A DNA stretch of 64,000 nucleotides from contig NZ_JMSQ01000001.1 of NCBI RefSeq assembly GCF_000696575.1, forward strand, positions 248,001-312,000. Reading direction: 5' to 3'. This DNA is from Siccibacter colletis (GTDB lineage Bacteria; Pseudomonadota; Gammaproteobacteria; Enterobacterales; Enterobacteriaceae). Below are positions 47,635 through 55,741 of this stretch, one piece after another (the first letter of the stretch is position 1; each line of letters starts with the position of its first letter). The position numbers and the translations under genes are program-made. Under the pieces are notes generated by a model. The model did no database searches. It was not told the origin of the DNA and saw only the letters and a program-made list of their open reading frames with translations.

Positions 47635-48138
47635 TTAAATTAGGCCGGTGGCGCTAGTCGTGACGAGATCAACCGCAGCCGCCAAAATTGGGGCTGACTG
47701 AAAACGGTTTTCTACGGAATAGACGATTAAGGACAAGCTGCGTATCGCATCGCTGGCACGGTCAAGAATTTGATTGCGGCGCGCAGCAGTCATTCGCTCT
47801 GCTGACACTGCTTCACCAGCTATGACACCAACGCTGGCCGCAGCCGTCAGCGCGCAAAACTGCATATTTTCTGCTGTGGCATTATTAACCGGCACTGACG
47901 GCTGACAATTCAACTGGCGAAGAAGACCATCAAGAATGCGGGGGTCTTCAGTTAGATCGACAATCTCTATCAGTTCCATAAGAGTGAGCTGATGGGCTTG
48001 ATCAGGATTCAGTTTGCAGCGCAAGACAGCGGGCCGCATCCCAATCTTCTTAGCCAGTTGCTCGACGTTATGCGCACTAGCAAATGCACGGCAAGCCCTA
48101 TCAAGGTAGTTATGTATGGATACCTTGTAATCGTACAT
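47635..48138 (-). CDS. Phage regulatory protein CII (186-type)
   Basis: This 167-aa protein matches the CII family of 186-like phages: LDRACRAFASAHNVEQLAKKI, then an HTH-like GMRPAVLRCKLNPDQAHQL and LTLMELIEIVDLTEDPRILD. In 186, CII activates transcription that establishes lysogeny. It is the second gene of the lytic/early transcript. Confidence 0.88.
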   Translation of the reverse strand: MYDYKVSIHNYLDRACRAFASAHNVEQLAKKIGMRPAVLRCKLNPDQAHQLTLMELIEIVDLTEDPRILDGLLRQLNCQPSVPVNNATAENMQFCALTAAASVGVIAGEAVSAERMTAARRNQILDRASDAIRSLSLIVYSVENRFQSAPILAAAVDLVTTSATGLI

Positions 48139-48168
48139 GATTCGCGGATTCCTAATTGATAGGGTCTT

Positions 48169-48390
48169 TTACGCCTGGAGCGAAATACGGCATTCGCTCA
48201 GTGCTTCGATGGTGAGGGCCGCCATGTTGATTTCAACTCGGCCACGGGGCATGTCGCCTTTTGCACGAATAGGCAAACGCCCATCACGAATCATGTCGCG
48301 GGCAGTACCTTTAGCCGTACCAGTTAGGCGGCAGTACTCTTCGAGAGGTAAGTAAGGGGTGGGGATGGTGATTGTAATGTTAGGTCGCAT
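48169..48390 (-). CDS. Cox/Apl-type excisionase and repressor
   Basis: This 73-aa DNA-binding protein has YLPLEEYCRLTGTAKGTARD and MIRDGRLPIRAKGDMPRGRV, a winged-helix/excisionase pattern. In P2 and 186 the equivalents (Cox, Apl) repress the lysogenic promoter and direct excision. It is the first gene behind the lytic promoter and faces CI. Confidence 0.88.
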   Translation of the reverse strand: MRPNITITIPTPYLPLEEYCRLTGTAKGTARDMIRDGRLPIRAKGDMPRGRVEINMAALTIEALSECRISLQA

Positions 48391-48404
48391 ACGTCAAAAT
48401 CCTC

Positions 48405-48513
48405 TTTTCATCTGAACTCGGCAAAGTTCAGCAACTTTCGCTTTTTGAAAACTACAAGGGCAAGGCTACTTTTCATAATGAAAAATGTCAATGCGAACTT
48501 TTCATTTTGAGAA
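48405..48513. promoter_or_regulatory. CI operators in the lysogeny switch
   Basis: TTTTCAT occurs three times: at 48405, 48470 and 48499. At the last two it forms dyads of the form TTTTCATnnTGAnAA (48470-48484 and 48499-48513); the first reads TTTTCATCTGAA. These are the best candidates for CI binding sites. Confidence 0.6.
48463..48491 (-). promoter_or_regulatory. Lytic/early promoter of the prophage
   Basis: On the minus strand, TTGACA (48491-48486), a 17-bp spacer and TAGCCT (48468-48463) precede the Cox/Apl gene. The spacer contains the palindrome TTTTCATAATGAAAA, so repressor bound there would block polymerase. Confidence 0.8.
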
Positions 48514-48532
48514 TGGATTTGCATGATGGGAT

Positions 48533-49111
48533 ATGCTGAAAATCGACTTTGATGGGGAAAGCGCTCCGGTACTGGATAGGATTCTTGAGGCTTATGGCTT
48601 TACGTCCAAACTGGCTTTAGCGCAGCATTTTAATCTTGCCGCAAGTAGCCTTTCAGGCAGATACCGTCGTGGTGGGTTCCCTGCTGATTTAGTTGTTCAA
48701 TGCATGGCAGAAACAGGGGTTTCATTAGAATGGCTAGCTACTGGCTCAGGAAGAAAGTTTGATAATGACGAGTTGGACATTCTCAAGTTGCCTCGGCAGA
48801 AGTTAGTGGATGGACAGCTTTATGATTCTGGCTATGCAATGCTCGATAAGGTGTTTTTCCGGGCAGGCATTCCCCTACCGTCTGACCCATTTTGTCTTTT
48901 AGATGAGAGCGCGCAGTATATAATCGATCGCAAGTACGCTGAAATATTCGATGGCGAATGGTTAGTTAATATAGAAGGTAAAATCAGTGTTCGTACATTG
49001 GTACGAATACCTATAAGAAAAGTGCGTATCAGTGGTGTAGGAATGGCATTCGACTGCGCATTAGATGATATTGAAGTTATCGGAAGAATTGTTTTAAAAA
49101 TAACAAACTAA
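48533..49111 (+). CDS. CI repressor (186-type)
   Basis: This 192-aa protein equals the length of phage 186 CI. An N-terminal helix-turn-helix (FTSKLALAQHFNLAASSLSGRY, residues about 23-44 in part) is followed by a linker and a C-terminal oligomerisation domain (FDGEWLVNIEGKISVRTLVRI). It maintains lysogeny by shutting the lytic promoter. No obvious autocleavage Ala-Gly site is seen, consistent with induction through an antirepressor in the 186 group. Confidence 0.9.
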   Translation: MLKIDFDGESAPVLDRILEAYGFTSKLALAQHFNLAASSLSGRYRRGGFPADLVVQCMAETGVSLEWLATGSGRKFDNDELDILKLPRQKLVDGQLYDSGYAMLDKVFFRAGIPLPSDPFCLLDESAQYIIDRKYAEIFDGEWLVNIEGKISVRTLVRIPIRKVRISGVGMAFDCALDDIEVIGRIVLKITN

Positions 49112-49123
49112 TAAGGACATGAT

Positions 49124-49675
49124 ATGCTTGATTATAAAAAGGCTACAACACAGCAATTAAAAGAAGAATACAAGCGTTTAGCTGCCGTTGTTTCCGACAC
49201 ACCTTTTGCTACTAAAAAGGAGTTTTATCACCTGCCGTCAATTTTAAATGAAGGTGAACAACCCATTGCTATTGCAAGTGGAGCTATGGATGGCAATACA
49301 TGGCTGATCACACTTACGAATCAGAGGGTTATTTTTTTAGATAAAGGGATGTTATTTGGCGTCAAGCAAGTTGACGTAAACCTAAGCAACATTGTTAGCG
49401 TTGGTGGCAAAACTGGACTATTACTTGGGGAAATAAGCATTTCTACAAGCGGACAAAATTACACAATTAAAAATGTTATGAAAGGTGCGGTGATACCATT
49501 TACAAACTTGATAAATACCACTCGCAATAACAAACAAGATGAAAATAAAACCAAAGAATCAATCAATGATACTGACATAATCTCACAGATTGAACGAATT
49601 GCTGTACTTAAAGAAAAGGGCATACTTAGCGAAGAAGAATTTCAACAACAAAAGCAACGCATTCTTAATCAGTAA
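49124..49675 (+). CDS. PH-domain and SHOCT-domain protein (prophage cargo)
   Basis: This 183-aa protein has a bacterial PH-like domain (about 40-125: GEQPIAIASGAMDGNTWLIT, LTNQRVIFLDKG, VDVNLSNIVSVGGKTGLLLG). A C-terminal SHOCT motif follows (ISQIERIAVLKEKGILSEEE with FQQQKQRIL). Such proteins occur in phages and mobile elements; the function is unknown. It sits between CI and int with 12- and 2-bp gaps, so it is expressed in the lysogen. It is AT-rich and is probably a lysogenic-conversion gene. Confidence 0.8.
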   Translation: MLDYKKATTQQLKEEYKRLAAVVSDTPFATKKEFYHLPSILNEGEQPIAIASGAMDGNTWLITLTNQRVIFLDKGMLFGVKQVDVNLSNIVSVGGKTGLLLGEISISTSGQNYTIKNVMKGAVIPFTNLINTTRNNKQDENKTKESINDTDIISQIERIAVLKEKGILSEEEFQQQKQRILNQ

Positions 49676-49677
49676 AT

Positions 49678-50718
49678 ATGTCTATTCGCAAACAACTAGA
49701 TGGAAAATGGCTTCTTGATTTCTATCCCGAAGGGAAACCTAAGGGGAAGCCTAGCAAACGTATTCGTAAGACTTTCTCCACTAAAGGCGAGGCTCTGGCT
49801 TATCAGAATCACATCCTTGAAAACATACATATAAAACCGTGGCTGGATGGTAAAGAAGATAGGCGCTCTTTACGAGATTTAGTAGGTCAGTGGTTCGATG
49901 AACACGGAGTAACCCTCGACGATGGTGAAAAACGCAAGGGGGCAATGGCGTTTGCCTGTGAAAGTATGGGGGAGCCGCTGGCGCATGAATTTAATGCAAC
50001 CATGTTTTCCCTGTACCGCAAAAAAAGATTATCCGGTGAGATCGTCAGAACATCACGCGTAAAACAAGTCTCTCCACGGACAATGAATCTTGAACTTGCT
50101 TACTTTCGTGCCGTATTCAACGAGTTGAAGCGCTTAGGTCATTGGAAACTGGATAATCCACTGGCAGGGGTTCGCCCCTTTAAATCTGAAGAAGGGGAAC
50201 TGGCTTATCTTGAACAAGGCGAAATCAGTAGTCTTTTAGAGCAGTGCAAAGCCAGCAGGAACAGCAGTACTTTTTGGGTGGCCTGTGTGTGCCTGGCAAC
50301 CGGTGCAAGATGGGATGAAGCGGAGTCACTGACAACAAAGCAGATTAAAAATCTGAAGGTGAGTTTCTTCAAGACTAAAGGCAACCGAAACCGAACCGTC
50401 CCTATTAGCAAACAGTTCTATGATTCGCTTCCAAAACCAGAAAAATCAGGGCGGCTTTTCACATCATGTTATTCAGCCTTCCGCAAAGCGGTGGAGCGGG
50501 CAGAACTTGATTTACCTAATGGACAGCTTTCGCATGTTTTACGTCATACCTTTGCCTCACATTTTATGATGAATGGAGGTAACATTTTGGTATTGCAGCG
50601 CATTCTTGGCCACACGGATATCAAAATGACAATGCGTTATGCTCATTTTGCCCCTGACCATTTAGAAGAAGCAGCTCGCCTCAATCCTCTGGAGTATCAA
50701 GAAAATGAAACCAAGTGA
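49678..50718 (+). CDS. int: Tyrosine integrase
   Basis: This 346-aa recombinase of the P2/186 type has an N-terminal arm-binding part, the catalytic Arg in TGARWDEAESLT, HVLRHTFASHF (HxxR), LGHTDIKMTMRYAHF with the nucleophilic Tyr. It lies close to attR, as usual, and should catalyse recombination at the tRNA-Ile2 core. Confidence 0.93.
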   Translation: MSIRKQLDGKWLLDFYPEGKPKGKPSKRIRKTFSTKGEALAYQNHILENIHIKPWLDGKEDRRSLRDLVGQWFDEHGVTLDDGEKRKGAMAFACESMGEPLAHEFNATMFSLYRKKRLSGEIVRTSRVKQVSPRTMNLELAYFRAVFNELKRLGHWKLDNPLAGVRPFKSEEGELAYLEQGEISSLLEQCKASRNSSTFWVACVCLATGARWDEAESLTTKQIKNLKVSFFKTKGNRNRTVPISKQFYDSLPKPEKSGRLFTSCYSAFRKAVERAELDLPNGQLSHVLRHTFASHFMMNGGNILVLQRILGHTDIKMTMRYAHFAPDHLEEAARLNPLEYQENETK

Positions 50719-51211
50719 TACCATAGCATTCATCAGTCTCATTGTTTCATTGTTTGCTTTTGTGGCATCCACCTATCCGCATATCATGGACTGGAAGCGA
50801 AGCCGCCGCCAATCTCTTATATATTTTAAAGAACTTATCACCTCGTCAAGTTGGACAAACGAAGGGGATATAACATTCAGCCCTAAGTCCCATTTTAATA
50901 TTAAGTTTTTAAATGTGCCGGGCCGTAGCAACATTTACGCAGAACTTGAAGTTAACCGAGATGAGGCAGCTACCCTTCGGGGAAAAATGACTCCAAACGG
51001 CACAATGTGGCTAACCTTAAATTTAATTGTTGGCTGGCGAGAGATTCCTTCAGCTGAGATTGTTTTGAAATACGATGAAGATGAAGATTTACTTATTTAT
51101 AGCTTCAAGCATTACCTTGGACAGAACGGTTTGAATGATAATTTATCGAAATTCGACTTCAGCGGAATGCTATGGCGAAACACGCTTGAACTTGAGCGCC
51201 AAGAAACTTAG
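50705..51211 (+). CDS. Membrane-anchored hypothetical protein next to attR
   Basis: This 168-aa protein has one N-terminal TM helix (about 5-25, DTIAFISLIVSLFAFVAS) and a soluble beta-rich domain (NIKFLNVPGRSNIYAELEVN, LTLNLIVGWREIPSAEIVLKY). It overlaps int by 14 bp and is AT-rich. It is not recognised. An exported-anchor protein cotranscribed with int in the lysogen fits a conversion or exclusion gene, but that is inference. Confidence 0.7.
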   Translation: MKPSDTIAFISLIVSLFAFVASTYPHIMDWKRSRRQSLIYFKELITSSSWTNEGDITFSPKSHFNIKFLNVPGRSNIYAELEVNRDEAATLRGKMTPNGTMWLTLNLIVGWREIPSAEIVLKYDEDEDLLIYSFKHYLGQNGLNDNLSKFDFSGMLWRNTLELERQET

Positions 51212-51329
51212 GTTGATGCCCCCTTTTTGCCCCCTTAGAACTCAAACATGCAATAACACTCACCAACATTCAAACCATAACCTGTTGTTTTTCTTGTAAG
51301 TTATTGATTTATAATGATGGGGCAGCGTT

Positions 51330-51377
51330 CTCATAATCGCTTGGTCGTTGGTTCAAACCCAACAGGGGCCACCAAAT
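51330..51377 (+). other. attR of the P2-like prophage
   Basis: A 48-bp copy of the tRNA-Ile2 3' half. Two bases differ from attL (C to T at copy position 19, G to A at 33). They are T-stem partners, so the stem stays paired as GTTGG / CCAAC. The bases to its left do not continue the tRNA, so this is not a gene. Confidence 0.93.
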
Positions 51378-51384
51378 AAAACAA

Positions 51385-51417
51385 GGAGTTAGATGAGAAA
51401 TCGTCTAACTCCTTTTT
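51385..51417 (+). terminator. Displaced terminator of the tRNA-Ile2 gene
   Basis: A perfect 9-bp stem (GGAGTTAGA / TCTAACTCC) with a 10-nt loop is followed by TTTTT. It lies 13 bp beyond the CCA end at attR, so it was probably the tRNA terminator before the prophage entered. Confidence 0.85.
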
Positions 51418-51431
51418 CTTTGGATGCAATT

Positions 51432-51455
51432 TGGGTCAGGTAATGGGTCAGGTAA
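51432..51455 (+). repeat. Tandem 12-bp repeat near the island edge
   Basis: TGGGTCAGGTAA occurs twice in direct succession, 54 bp beyond attR and 80 bp before the end of the toxin gene. It lies at or near the edge of the CP4-like island; no role is known. Confidence 0.6.
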
Positions 51456-51535
51456 GGAATTGCTACCCTGCCCTCTTCATCTCGCTGCCAGCATCCCCGG
51501 ATAGTGATGAAAGCCAGTAGCACTGCCTGTAATAT

Positions 51536-51877
51536 TCACCGTACCGAATTTTTACGGCTTTGCCGCAACAAGCCAGTTGCCTGCCGTGCTCGCAGAATGT
51601 CTACAGCCCGGAGATAAGGGGATTGTTCCTGCCAGTTAAATCCCTTCCTGTCGATACGCACCAGTTCGTATTTTTCCACCAGAAAATTCACGGCATCAGC
51701 CAGCGTGATTCCGGCATCGATATGTTCCTGTATAACACGTTCCTCACTGAACGGTGTGTCGTTGAGGGTGAGACCATAGTGCTGTTTCAGCAGGCGGGTC
51801 AGTAGCATTTGCCAGACAGCCACGGGTGCTAGGCAGGGCTTCGCCGCCCGCTGAGTTGTTGCAGGTAAAGTTTTCAT
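51536..51877 (-). CDS. cbtA: CbtA/YkfI/YpjF-family toxin
   Basis: This 113-aa type IV toxin is closest by eye to YkfI ([66 protein letters not shown]). The family inhibits FtsZ and MreB assembly and rounds up cells. The start at 51877 matches the family; the in-frame extension upstream does not. It lies 20 bp after its antitoxin gene. Confidence 0.93.
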   Translation of the reverse strand: MKTLPATTQRAAKPCLAPVAVWQMLLTRLLKQHYGLTLNDTPFSEERVIQEHIDAGITLADAVNFLVEKYELVRIDRKGFNWQEQSPYLRAVDILRARQATGLLRQSRKNSVR

Positions 51878-51897
51878 GTTTACTCTCGTGAAGGTAA

Positions 51898-52215
51898 TTA
51901 ACTCTGAGTGGGGTAAATGGCGATGTATACGTAGCCGCAACTGCCAAGAGTATCGGCTTCGCAGGTGAAACCGTTGTGGTACAGGGTGACGCAGTGGGCG
52001 TGTTGGGGACTGAGTTCACCGGTGGTTAGCATCGACTCCATCTGGCGGATAAAGTGCGGGCATGTTTCATCCAGCTTCCGGCATTCGGTGTCACTGAACC
52101 TGCCGGTGATGCTGGCCCTGTCAGGCAGATAGTGCAGTCGGTTACCCTCCTGCACCAGACGGGCTCCCAGGCGCGGCGTGATAGCCCGCTGCAGGCCCCA
52201 GTTGATGTGGGTCAT
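51898..52215 (-). CDS. cbeA: CbeA/YeeU/YfjZ-family antitoxin
   Basis: This 105-aa antitoxin ([46 protein letters not shown]) pairs with the toxin downstream. CbeA-type antitoxins stabilise FtsZ/MreB bundles instead of binding the toxin. GGAGAGCC lies upstream of the ATG. Confidence 0.93.
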   Translation of the reverse strand: MTHINWGLQRAITPRLGARLVQEGNRLHYLPDRASITGRFSDTECRKLDETCPHFIRQMESMLTTGELSPQHAHCVTLYHNGFTCEADTLGSCGYVYIAIYPTQS

Positions 52216-52234
52216 GGCGGCTCTCCTTTTATTG

Positions 52235-52456
52235 TCAGTTCAGGGTAATACTCATTAGGCAGGCATAAGGCCCGTTACGGTCCTGGCGGCGTTCGGCGTA
52301 TACCGCGAGGACTCCTGTGATATCCGGCACATCCCTGCTGGTGTAATGGCAGACGCTACCGTGCCACTGATATTTTCCACTGCAGTAGCGAAAGATCCGG
52401 GACTCAGGATGCTGGCGGTATATCGTCATTGCCCGGCGTTTACTGATAATTTTCAT
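52235..52456 (-). CDS. ypjJ: DUF987 protein (YeeT/YpjJ family)
   Basis: This 73-aa protein (MKIISKRRAMTIYRQHPESR, IFRYCSGKYQWHGSVCHY) is the DUF987 protein always found between radC-like and cbeA genes in CP4-type islands. Function is unknown. The start at 52456 matches the E. coli homologues and overlaps nothing; the RadC-like stop lies 8 bp upstream. Confidence 0.9.
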   Translation of the reverse strand: MKIISKRRAMTIYRQHPESRIFRYCSGKYQWHGSVCHYTSRDVPDITGVLAVYAERRQDRNGPYACLMSITLN

Positions 52457-52464
52457 GTCATACC

Positions 52465-52941
52465 TCACAACAGACCGTGTTCTGCGAACGAATAGATTTG
52501 CCTGCCACCGACAATCAGGTGGTCAGGGACGCGGATATCCACCAGCTGAAGCACCTGAACCAGTCGCTGCGTGAGGGTTTTATCGGCCTGGCTGGGTGTC
52601 GTCTCGCCGGAAGGATGGTTATGCGCCAGTATCACCGCCGCCGCGTTGAAGTGCAGAGCACGTTTGACTACCTCCCGGGGATGCACCTCGGTGCGGTTAA
52701 TCGTGCCGGTGAAGAGCGTTTCATGGGCAATCAACTGATTCTGGTTGTCCAGGTACAACACCCGGAACTCTTCCCGCTCAAGTGCGGCCATATGCAGTCG
52801 CAGCCATTCACGGAAAGCATGTGAGGAGGTGAAGGCCACGCCGGGCTCATGCAGGTGCCGGTCCAGAGCCCTGAGTGCCCGCTGAATGAGACGCCGGTCC
52901 TGTGGTGTTATCTCGCCGGGTAAAAAGGAAAGCTGTTTCAT
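52465..52941 (-). CDS. yfjY: RadC-like JAB-domain protein (YeeS/YfjY)
   Basis: This 158-aa protein carries the JAMM metalloprotease-like motif (AHNHPSGETTPSQAD, about 109-123) and a conserved Glu in HETLFTGTINRTEVHPREV. The family is common on islands and plasmids; a DNA-repair role is disputed. AAGGAG lies before the ATG. Confidence 0.92.
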   Translation of the reverse strand: MKQLSFLPGEITPQDRRLIQRALRALDRHLHEPGVAFTSSHAFREWLRLHMAALEREEFRVLYLDNQNQLIAHETLFTGTINRTEVHPREVVKRALHFNAAAVILAHNHPSGETTPSQADKTLTQRLVQVLQLVDIRVPDHLIVGGRQIYSFAEHGLL

Positions 52942-52956
52942 CTGTTGCTCCTTCGG

Positions 52957-53415
52957 TCAGTCGATAATACGCAGAATGGCGTGGGCCTCTGGATGTTGCA
53001 GGGCGTAGTCCCGCAGACGGTAATAGTGCTCCGTCATGGCATCGCATTCGGTGCGACAGGCGTGATGGCTGTATTCAATCAGGCAGACAGCAATACCTGC
53101 GGCTTCTGCACTCATTTGGGCAGCGTTGCCGTTCATGCTGTTGAGCAGATGCCATTTATCGTCACCTTCAGCATCAGGGGCCATAAACGCGCCACCGTTA
53201 CTCAGGGTGTATAACGACCAGATACCGCCGCTGTAGGTCGCACAGAAACGCTCCATCCAGGCAAAAATATGCGGCTCCAGGGTTATCCACTGTGGGATAG
53301 TGCCAAAATGCTGCGGCCAGAAATCGATACGCTGTTCGTCAGGTAGCTGCGTTACGGTCAGTTCAAATTCGGACTCGTTAGCAGATGCAAGATTGTTTTG
53401 TGCCGCTGTTGTCAT
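52957..53415 (-). CDS. yfjX: Antirestriction protein (KlcA/ArdB family, YfjX)
   Basis: This 152-aa protein has the KlcA/ArdB pattern: RIDFWPQHFGTIPQWITLEP, FCATYSGGIWSLYTLSNGGA and HYYRLRDYALQHPEAHAI. ArdB/KlcA proteins protect incoming DNA from type I restriction. GGAGAC precedes the start. Confidence 0.92.
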   Translation of the reverse strand: MTTAAQNNLASANESEFELTVTQLPDEQRIDFWPQHFGTIPQWITLEPHIFAWMERFCATYSGGIWSLYTLSNGGAFMAPDAEGDDKWHLLNSMNGNAAQMSAEAAGIAVCLIEYSHHACRTECDAMTEHYYRLRDYALQHPEAHAILRIID

Positions 53416-53432
53416 GGGTATGTCTCCGTCAA

Positions 53433-53459
53433 TAAAAAATGCCAGCGGCGATGGCTGGC
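53433..53459 (-). terminator. Terminator between the DUF905 and yfjX genes
   Basis: On the minus strand GCCAGC / GCTGGC with a 7-nt loop is followed by ATTTTTTATT. It separates the DUF905 gene from the antirestriction gene. Confidence 0.7.
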
Positions 53460-53517
53460 GTATGGGGATATAAAGTGTGTTCGGGGGGGTGAAATGTTGC
53501 GGGTAAATGCTTCGCGG

Positions 53518-53757
53518 TCAGCGGGTGGAGGTGTCTGTACGGATGCCTGAGGTGCGGATATAGCGGTTAAGACCTTCACCGGCATCCGGCTCAAAGTTCC
53601 ATGCCCGCCAGACCATCCGGCCTTCAGCGTCACGAACCACCAGGCGGAAGTGACTGCCCTGGTCGTCTTCGAGTGTGATATTGCTGTAAGTGGTAGTGAC
53701 CGCTTGCGCTTGTCTCCGGGTGAAAGGCCCCGGTGGCAGCAACACGGATTGGGACAT
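53518..53757 (-). CDS. DUF905 protein
   Basis: This 79-aa protein ([52 protein letters not shown]) is a DUF905 member, common on enterobacterial islands and F-like plasmids. Function is unknown. It stands between two terminators and so is expressed on its own or by read-through. Confidence 0.88.
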   Translation of the reverse strand: MSQSVLLPPGPFTRRQAQAVTTTYSNITLEDDQGSHFRLVVRDAEGRMVWRAWNFEPDAGEGLNRYIRTSGIRTDTSTR

Positions 53758-53772
53758 TTTCGGGCTCCTGAT

Positions 53773-53808
53773 AAAAGAAAACCCCGGCAGCCTGATGGCT
53801 GTCGGGGT
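53773..53808 (-). terminator. Terminator after the yfjT-like gene
   Basis: A 12-bp stem with one wobble (ACCCCGACAGCC / GGCTGCCGGGGT read on the minus strand), then TTTCTTTT. Confidence 0.85.
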
Positions 53809-53832
53809 GGGTTTGCGTAAGGAGAACGGCTA

Positions 53833-54300
53833 TCAGTCGTTACTGCAGTCTCCGAGAGTGGACAGAACTTTCTCAGCGTTCTTCCGTTCCGCAGTGAAAG
53901 TCCCCGCTTTACGGTCATTGACGTAAACGTCAAACTGCCCGGTCTTACGGATATCCATAATGAAGTCATACCAGGCGTTATCGCCGTTACGCCAGCCAAG
54001 GGTTGAGGGAATGGCATATTGCTTATGGTCCATCACCACGGTGACTGTGGTGCCATCATCGTGCGAACTGACCATTCTGTTATCCGTCAGGGTCAGAAAA
54101 ACTGAATGCTGGTAGAAACCATTCTGGTCAGGATTTCCAGTACAGTTGATGGTAAACATCTTCCCACTGGTATCGGTCACGCTGTATTCCGTATTGCCCT
54201 GGCCATAGCCCTGCTGCCAGAATCCGGGAACCGCAGAGGCTGTAAAGCTGGTAAACAGTGAACATGCCAGTACAAACTGGCTTAGTGAATCTATTGTCAT
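53833..54300 (-). CDS. yfjT: Secreted YfjT-like protein
   Basis: This 155-aa protein has a signal peptide (about 1-23, cut after TASA) and two to three Cys in the mature part. It includes GFWQQGYGQGNTEYSVTDTS and WRNGDNAWYDFIMDIRKTGQ. It matches E. coli CP4-57 YfjT in sequence style and place. It should be periplasmic; function is unknown. Confidence 0.82.
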   Translation of the reverse strand: MTIDSLSQFVLACSLFTSFTASAVPGFWQQGYGQGNTEYSVTDTSGKMFTINCTGNPDQNGFYQHSVFLTLTDNRMVSSHDDGTTVTVVMDHKQYAIPSTLGWRNGDNAWYDFIMDIRKTGQFDVYVNDRKAGTFTAERKNAEKVLSTLGDCSND

Positions 54301-54323
54301 TTCTGTCTCCTTTATCGTTGTTT

Positions 54324-54767
54324 TTATTCGTGGTTCTCAGGGTTTGAGGGTATCAGCAGTCGCCCCATCAGTTTGCCGTCATGGGCGTACTCAAAGTATC
54401 TTTCTTTGGTATACGGGTCCGTCACCTCCTGGTATTCCAGTTTGATGTTATCGGCAATACAAAGCGCATTCATCAGCGGCTGGACGGTTTTTTCCTGCAT
54501 ATCCGCGAGGTAGTAGTAACTACCGCCCTCGCAGCCATCGGGCGACTCACGGGTACGTAAGACCTGCAGGGTGAGACCAGATGAGAAGCCAACCTGTGAC
54601 CATTCTTCGCTGACATCATCCTGGCGGCTGACCACATCGCTGAAGCGCGGCGGAGTGAGGTCCTTGAATTTGCTGATGGCCTTCAGTTCATCACTTCTGT
54701 CATCGCAGGCGCTCAGAAACAGAGTGGTGGCAACCAGTGCCAGCAGAGGCAGTGTTTTACGTTTCAT
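54324..54767 (-). CDS. yfjS: Lipoprotein YfjS
   Basis: This 147-aa protein has a lipoprotein signal with lipobox LSAC (Cys21) and an Asp-Asp after it, favouring inner-membrane retention. The body includes FKDLTPPRFSDVVSRQDDVS and YFEYAHDGKLMGRLLIP. It corresponds to YfjS of CP4-57. Its ATG overlaps the ypjK stop (TAATG). Function is unknown. Confidence 0.88.
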   Translation of the reverse strand: MKRKTLPLLALVATTLFLSACDDRSDELKAISKFKDLTPPRFSDVVSRQDDVSEEWSQVGFSSGLTLQVLRTRESPDGCEGGSYYYLADMQEKTVQPLMNALCIADNIKLEYQEVTDPYTKERYFEYAHDGKLMGRLLIPSNPENHE

Positions 54768-55003
54768 TATTTTTTTCCTGAAATCAGTCGAACCACTTTG
54801 GCAAAGACATAAATGCCCACGAAAATACCCACCGGCACGCCGACGAACGGTGTCAGCGCGACACTGGCGGCTCCTGCTGCACCTCCGCCCGTCAAGAGTG
54901 CAGCAACCGTCGCAAGGGTCAGGGCCGTGAGGCTGTCGGACACCCCGGTTTTGTTCAGAATGATGACGATGACAACAATGGCGATAATGGCAATGAATGG
55001 CAT
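54767..55003 (-). CDS. ypjK: Small membrane protein YpjK
   Basis: This 78-aa protein has two or three hydrophobic helices (IAIIAIVVIVIIL, ALTLATVAALLTGGGAAGAA, VGVPVGIFVGIYVFAKVV) and ends in KK. It matches YpjK of CP4-57 in size and place and is coupled to the lipoprotein gene. The pair plus YfjR may form one envelope-related unit. Confidence 0.85.
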   Translation of the reverse strand: MPFIAIIAIVVIVIILNKTGVSDSLTALTLATVAALLTGGGAAGAASVALTPFVGVPVGIFVGIYVFAKVVRLISGKK

Positions 55004-55039
55004 AGGCTCTCCCTGCGGATGAGTTGAGATAGACCTGCA

Positions 55040-55741
55040 CTATTCCGGTGGGCTGTCGGCCGGAATAAACGCAAGCAGTGACTGCTGGATAAAGCGAAAA
55101 TGGGGTAAGGCCTGAATAAACACCGGGTCTTCAACCAGACTGCACAGACTGTCGTTGCGGCGAAAAGTCTCTTGCAAGGGCTGAACCAGATGGATTTCAT
55201 CCAGGGTGAATACGGCGATATGTCCGTCGTGTTCCGCCACCAGATACCAGGCCTGCTGGTGGATGAGTAACCGGCAGGGAGCCAGCCGCTCACAGCGCTG
55301 CCCCTCGGCAATCAGCGTCACCCGCTTGCGCCCGGTAATAGCCTGAATCAGTCGCCAGAAACACAATGCGCCTGACGGCGAAGAAACCGGACTGGCTGGT
55401 GCTATTACGCAGGGGGACTCATCGCACATCAGCAGTGCGTTCACCAGACGACGGTCAAAACCTGGAAAAAGACCGGCCATCCCGCTGCAGTGGGCAAAGA
55501 TAAGCACGTCGGGTACCATCTGCGTCTCACTGCCCGCAGTGCGTAAGCGGCAATATCCGGACTGATACTCCAGGTCCAGATACATCAGCCGCTTGCGAAA
55601 ATCACGCCGCAGCGTGCGCACCGACACACCAAACTCAGCGGCCAGCTTACGCACACTCAGCGTTTCCCCCACCACCAGACGGCTGATTATCAGTGACAGT
55701 CTGACAGCCAGCCGGTCATGGCGGCGTTCTGCCTGTGTCAT
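55040..55741 (-). CDS. yfjR: WYL-domain transcription regulator YfjR
   Basis: This 233-aa protein has an N-terminal HTH ([29 protein letters not shown]) and a C-terminal WYL domain ([29 protein letters not shown]). WYL proteins sense nucleic-acid or nucleotide ligands, and many regulate defence genes. It precedes ypjK and yfjS by 36 bp and likely controls them. Confidence 0.9.
   Translation of the reverse strand: MTQAERRHDRLAVRLSLIISRLVVGETLSVRKLAAEFGVSVRTLRRDFRKRLMYLDLEYQSGYCRLRTAGSETQMVPDVLIFAHCSGMAGLFPGFDRRLVNALLMCDESPCVIAPASPVSSPSGALCFWRLIQAITGRKRVTLIAEGQRCERLAPCRLLIHQQAWYLVAEHDGHIAVFTLDEIHLVQPLQETFRRNDSLCSLVEDPVFIQALPHFRFIQQSLLAFIPADSPPE

Noticed and set aside
51330-51377. Second tRNA-Ile gene
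   Set aside because: Only the 3' half matches; acceptor 5' strand and D-arm are missing, so it is attR.
53412-54017. A 201-codon minus-strand frame spanning the DUF905 and yfjT genes
   Set aside because: It overlaps two recognised genes and two terminators in another frame and looks like a shadow frame.
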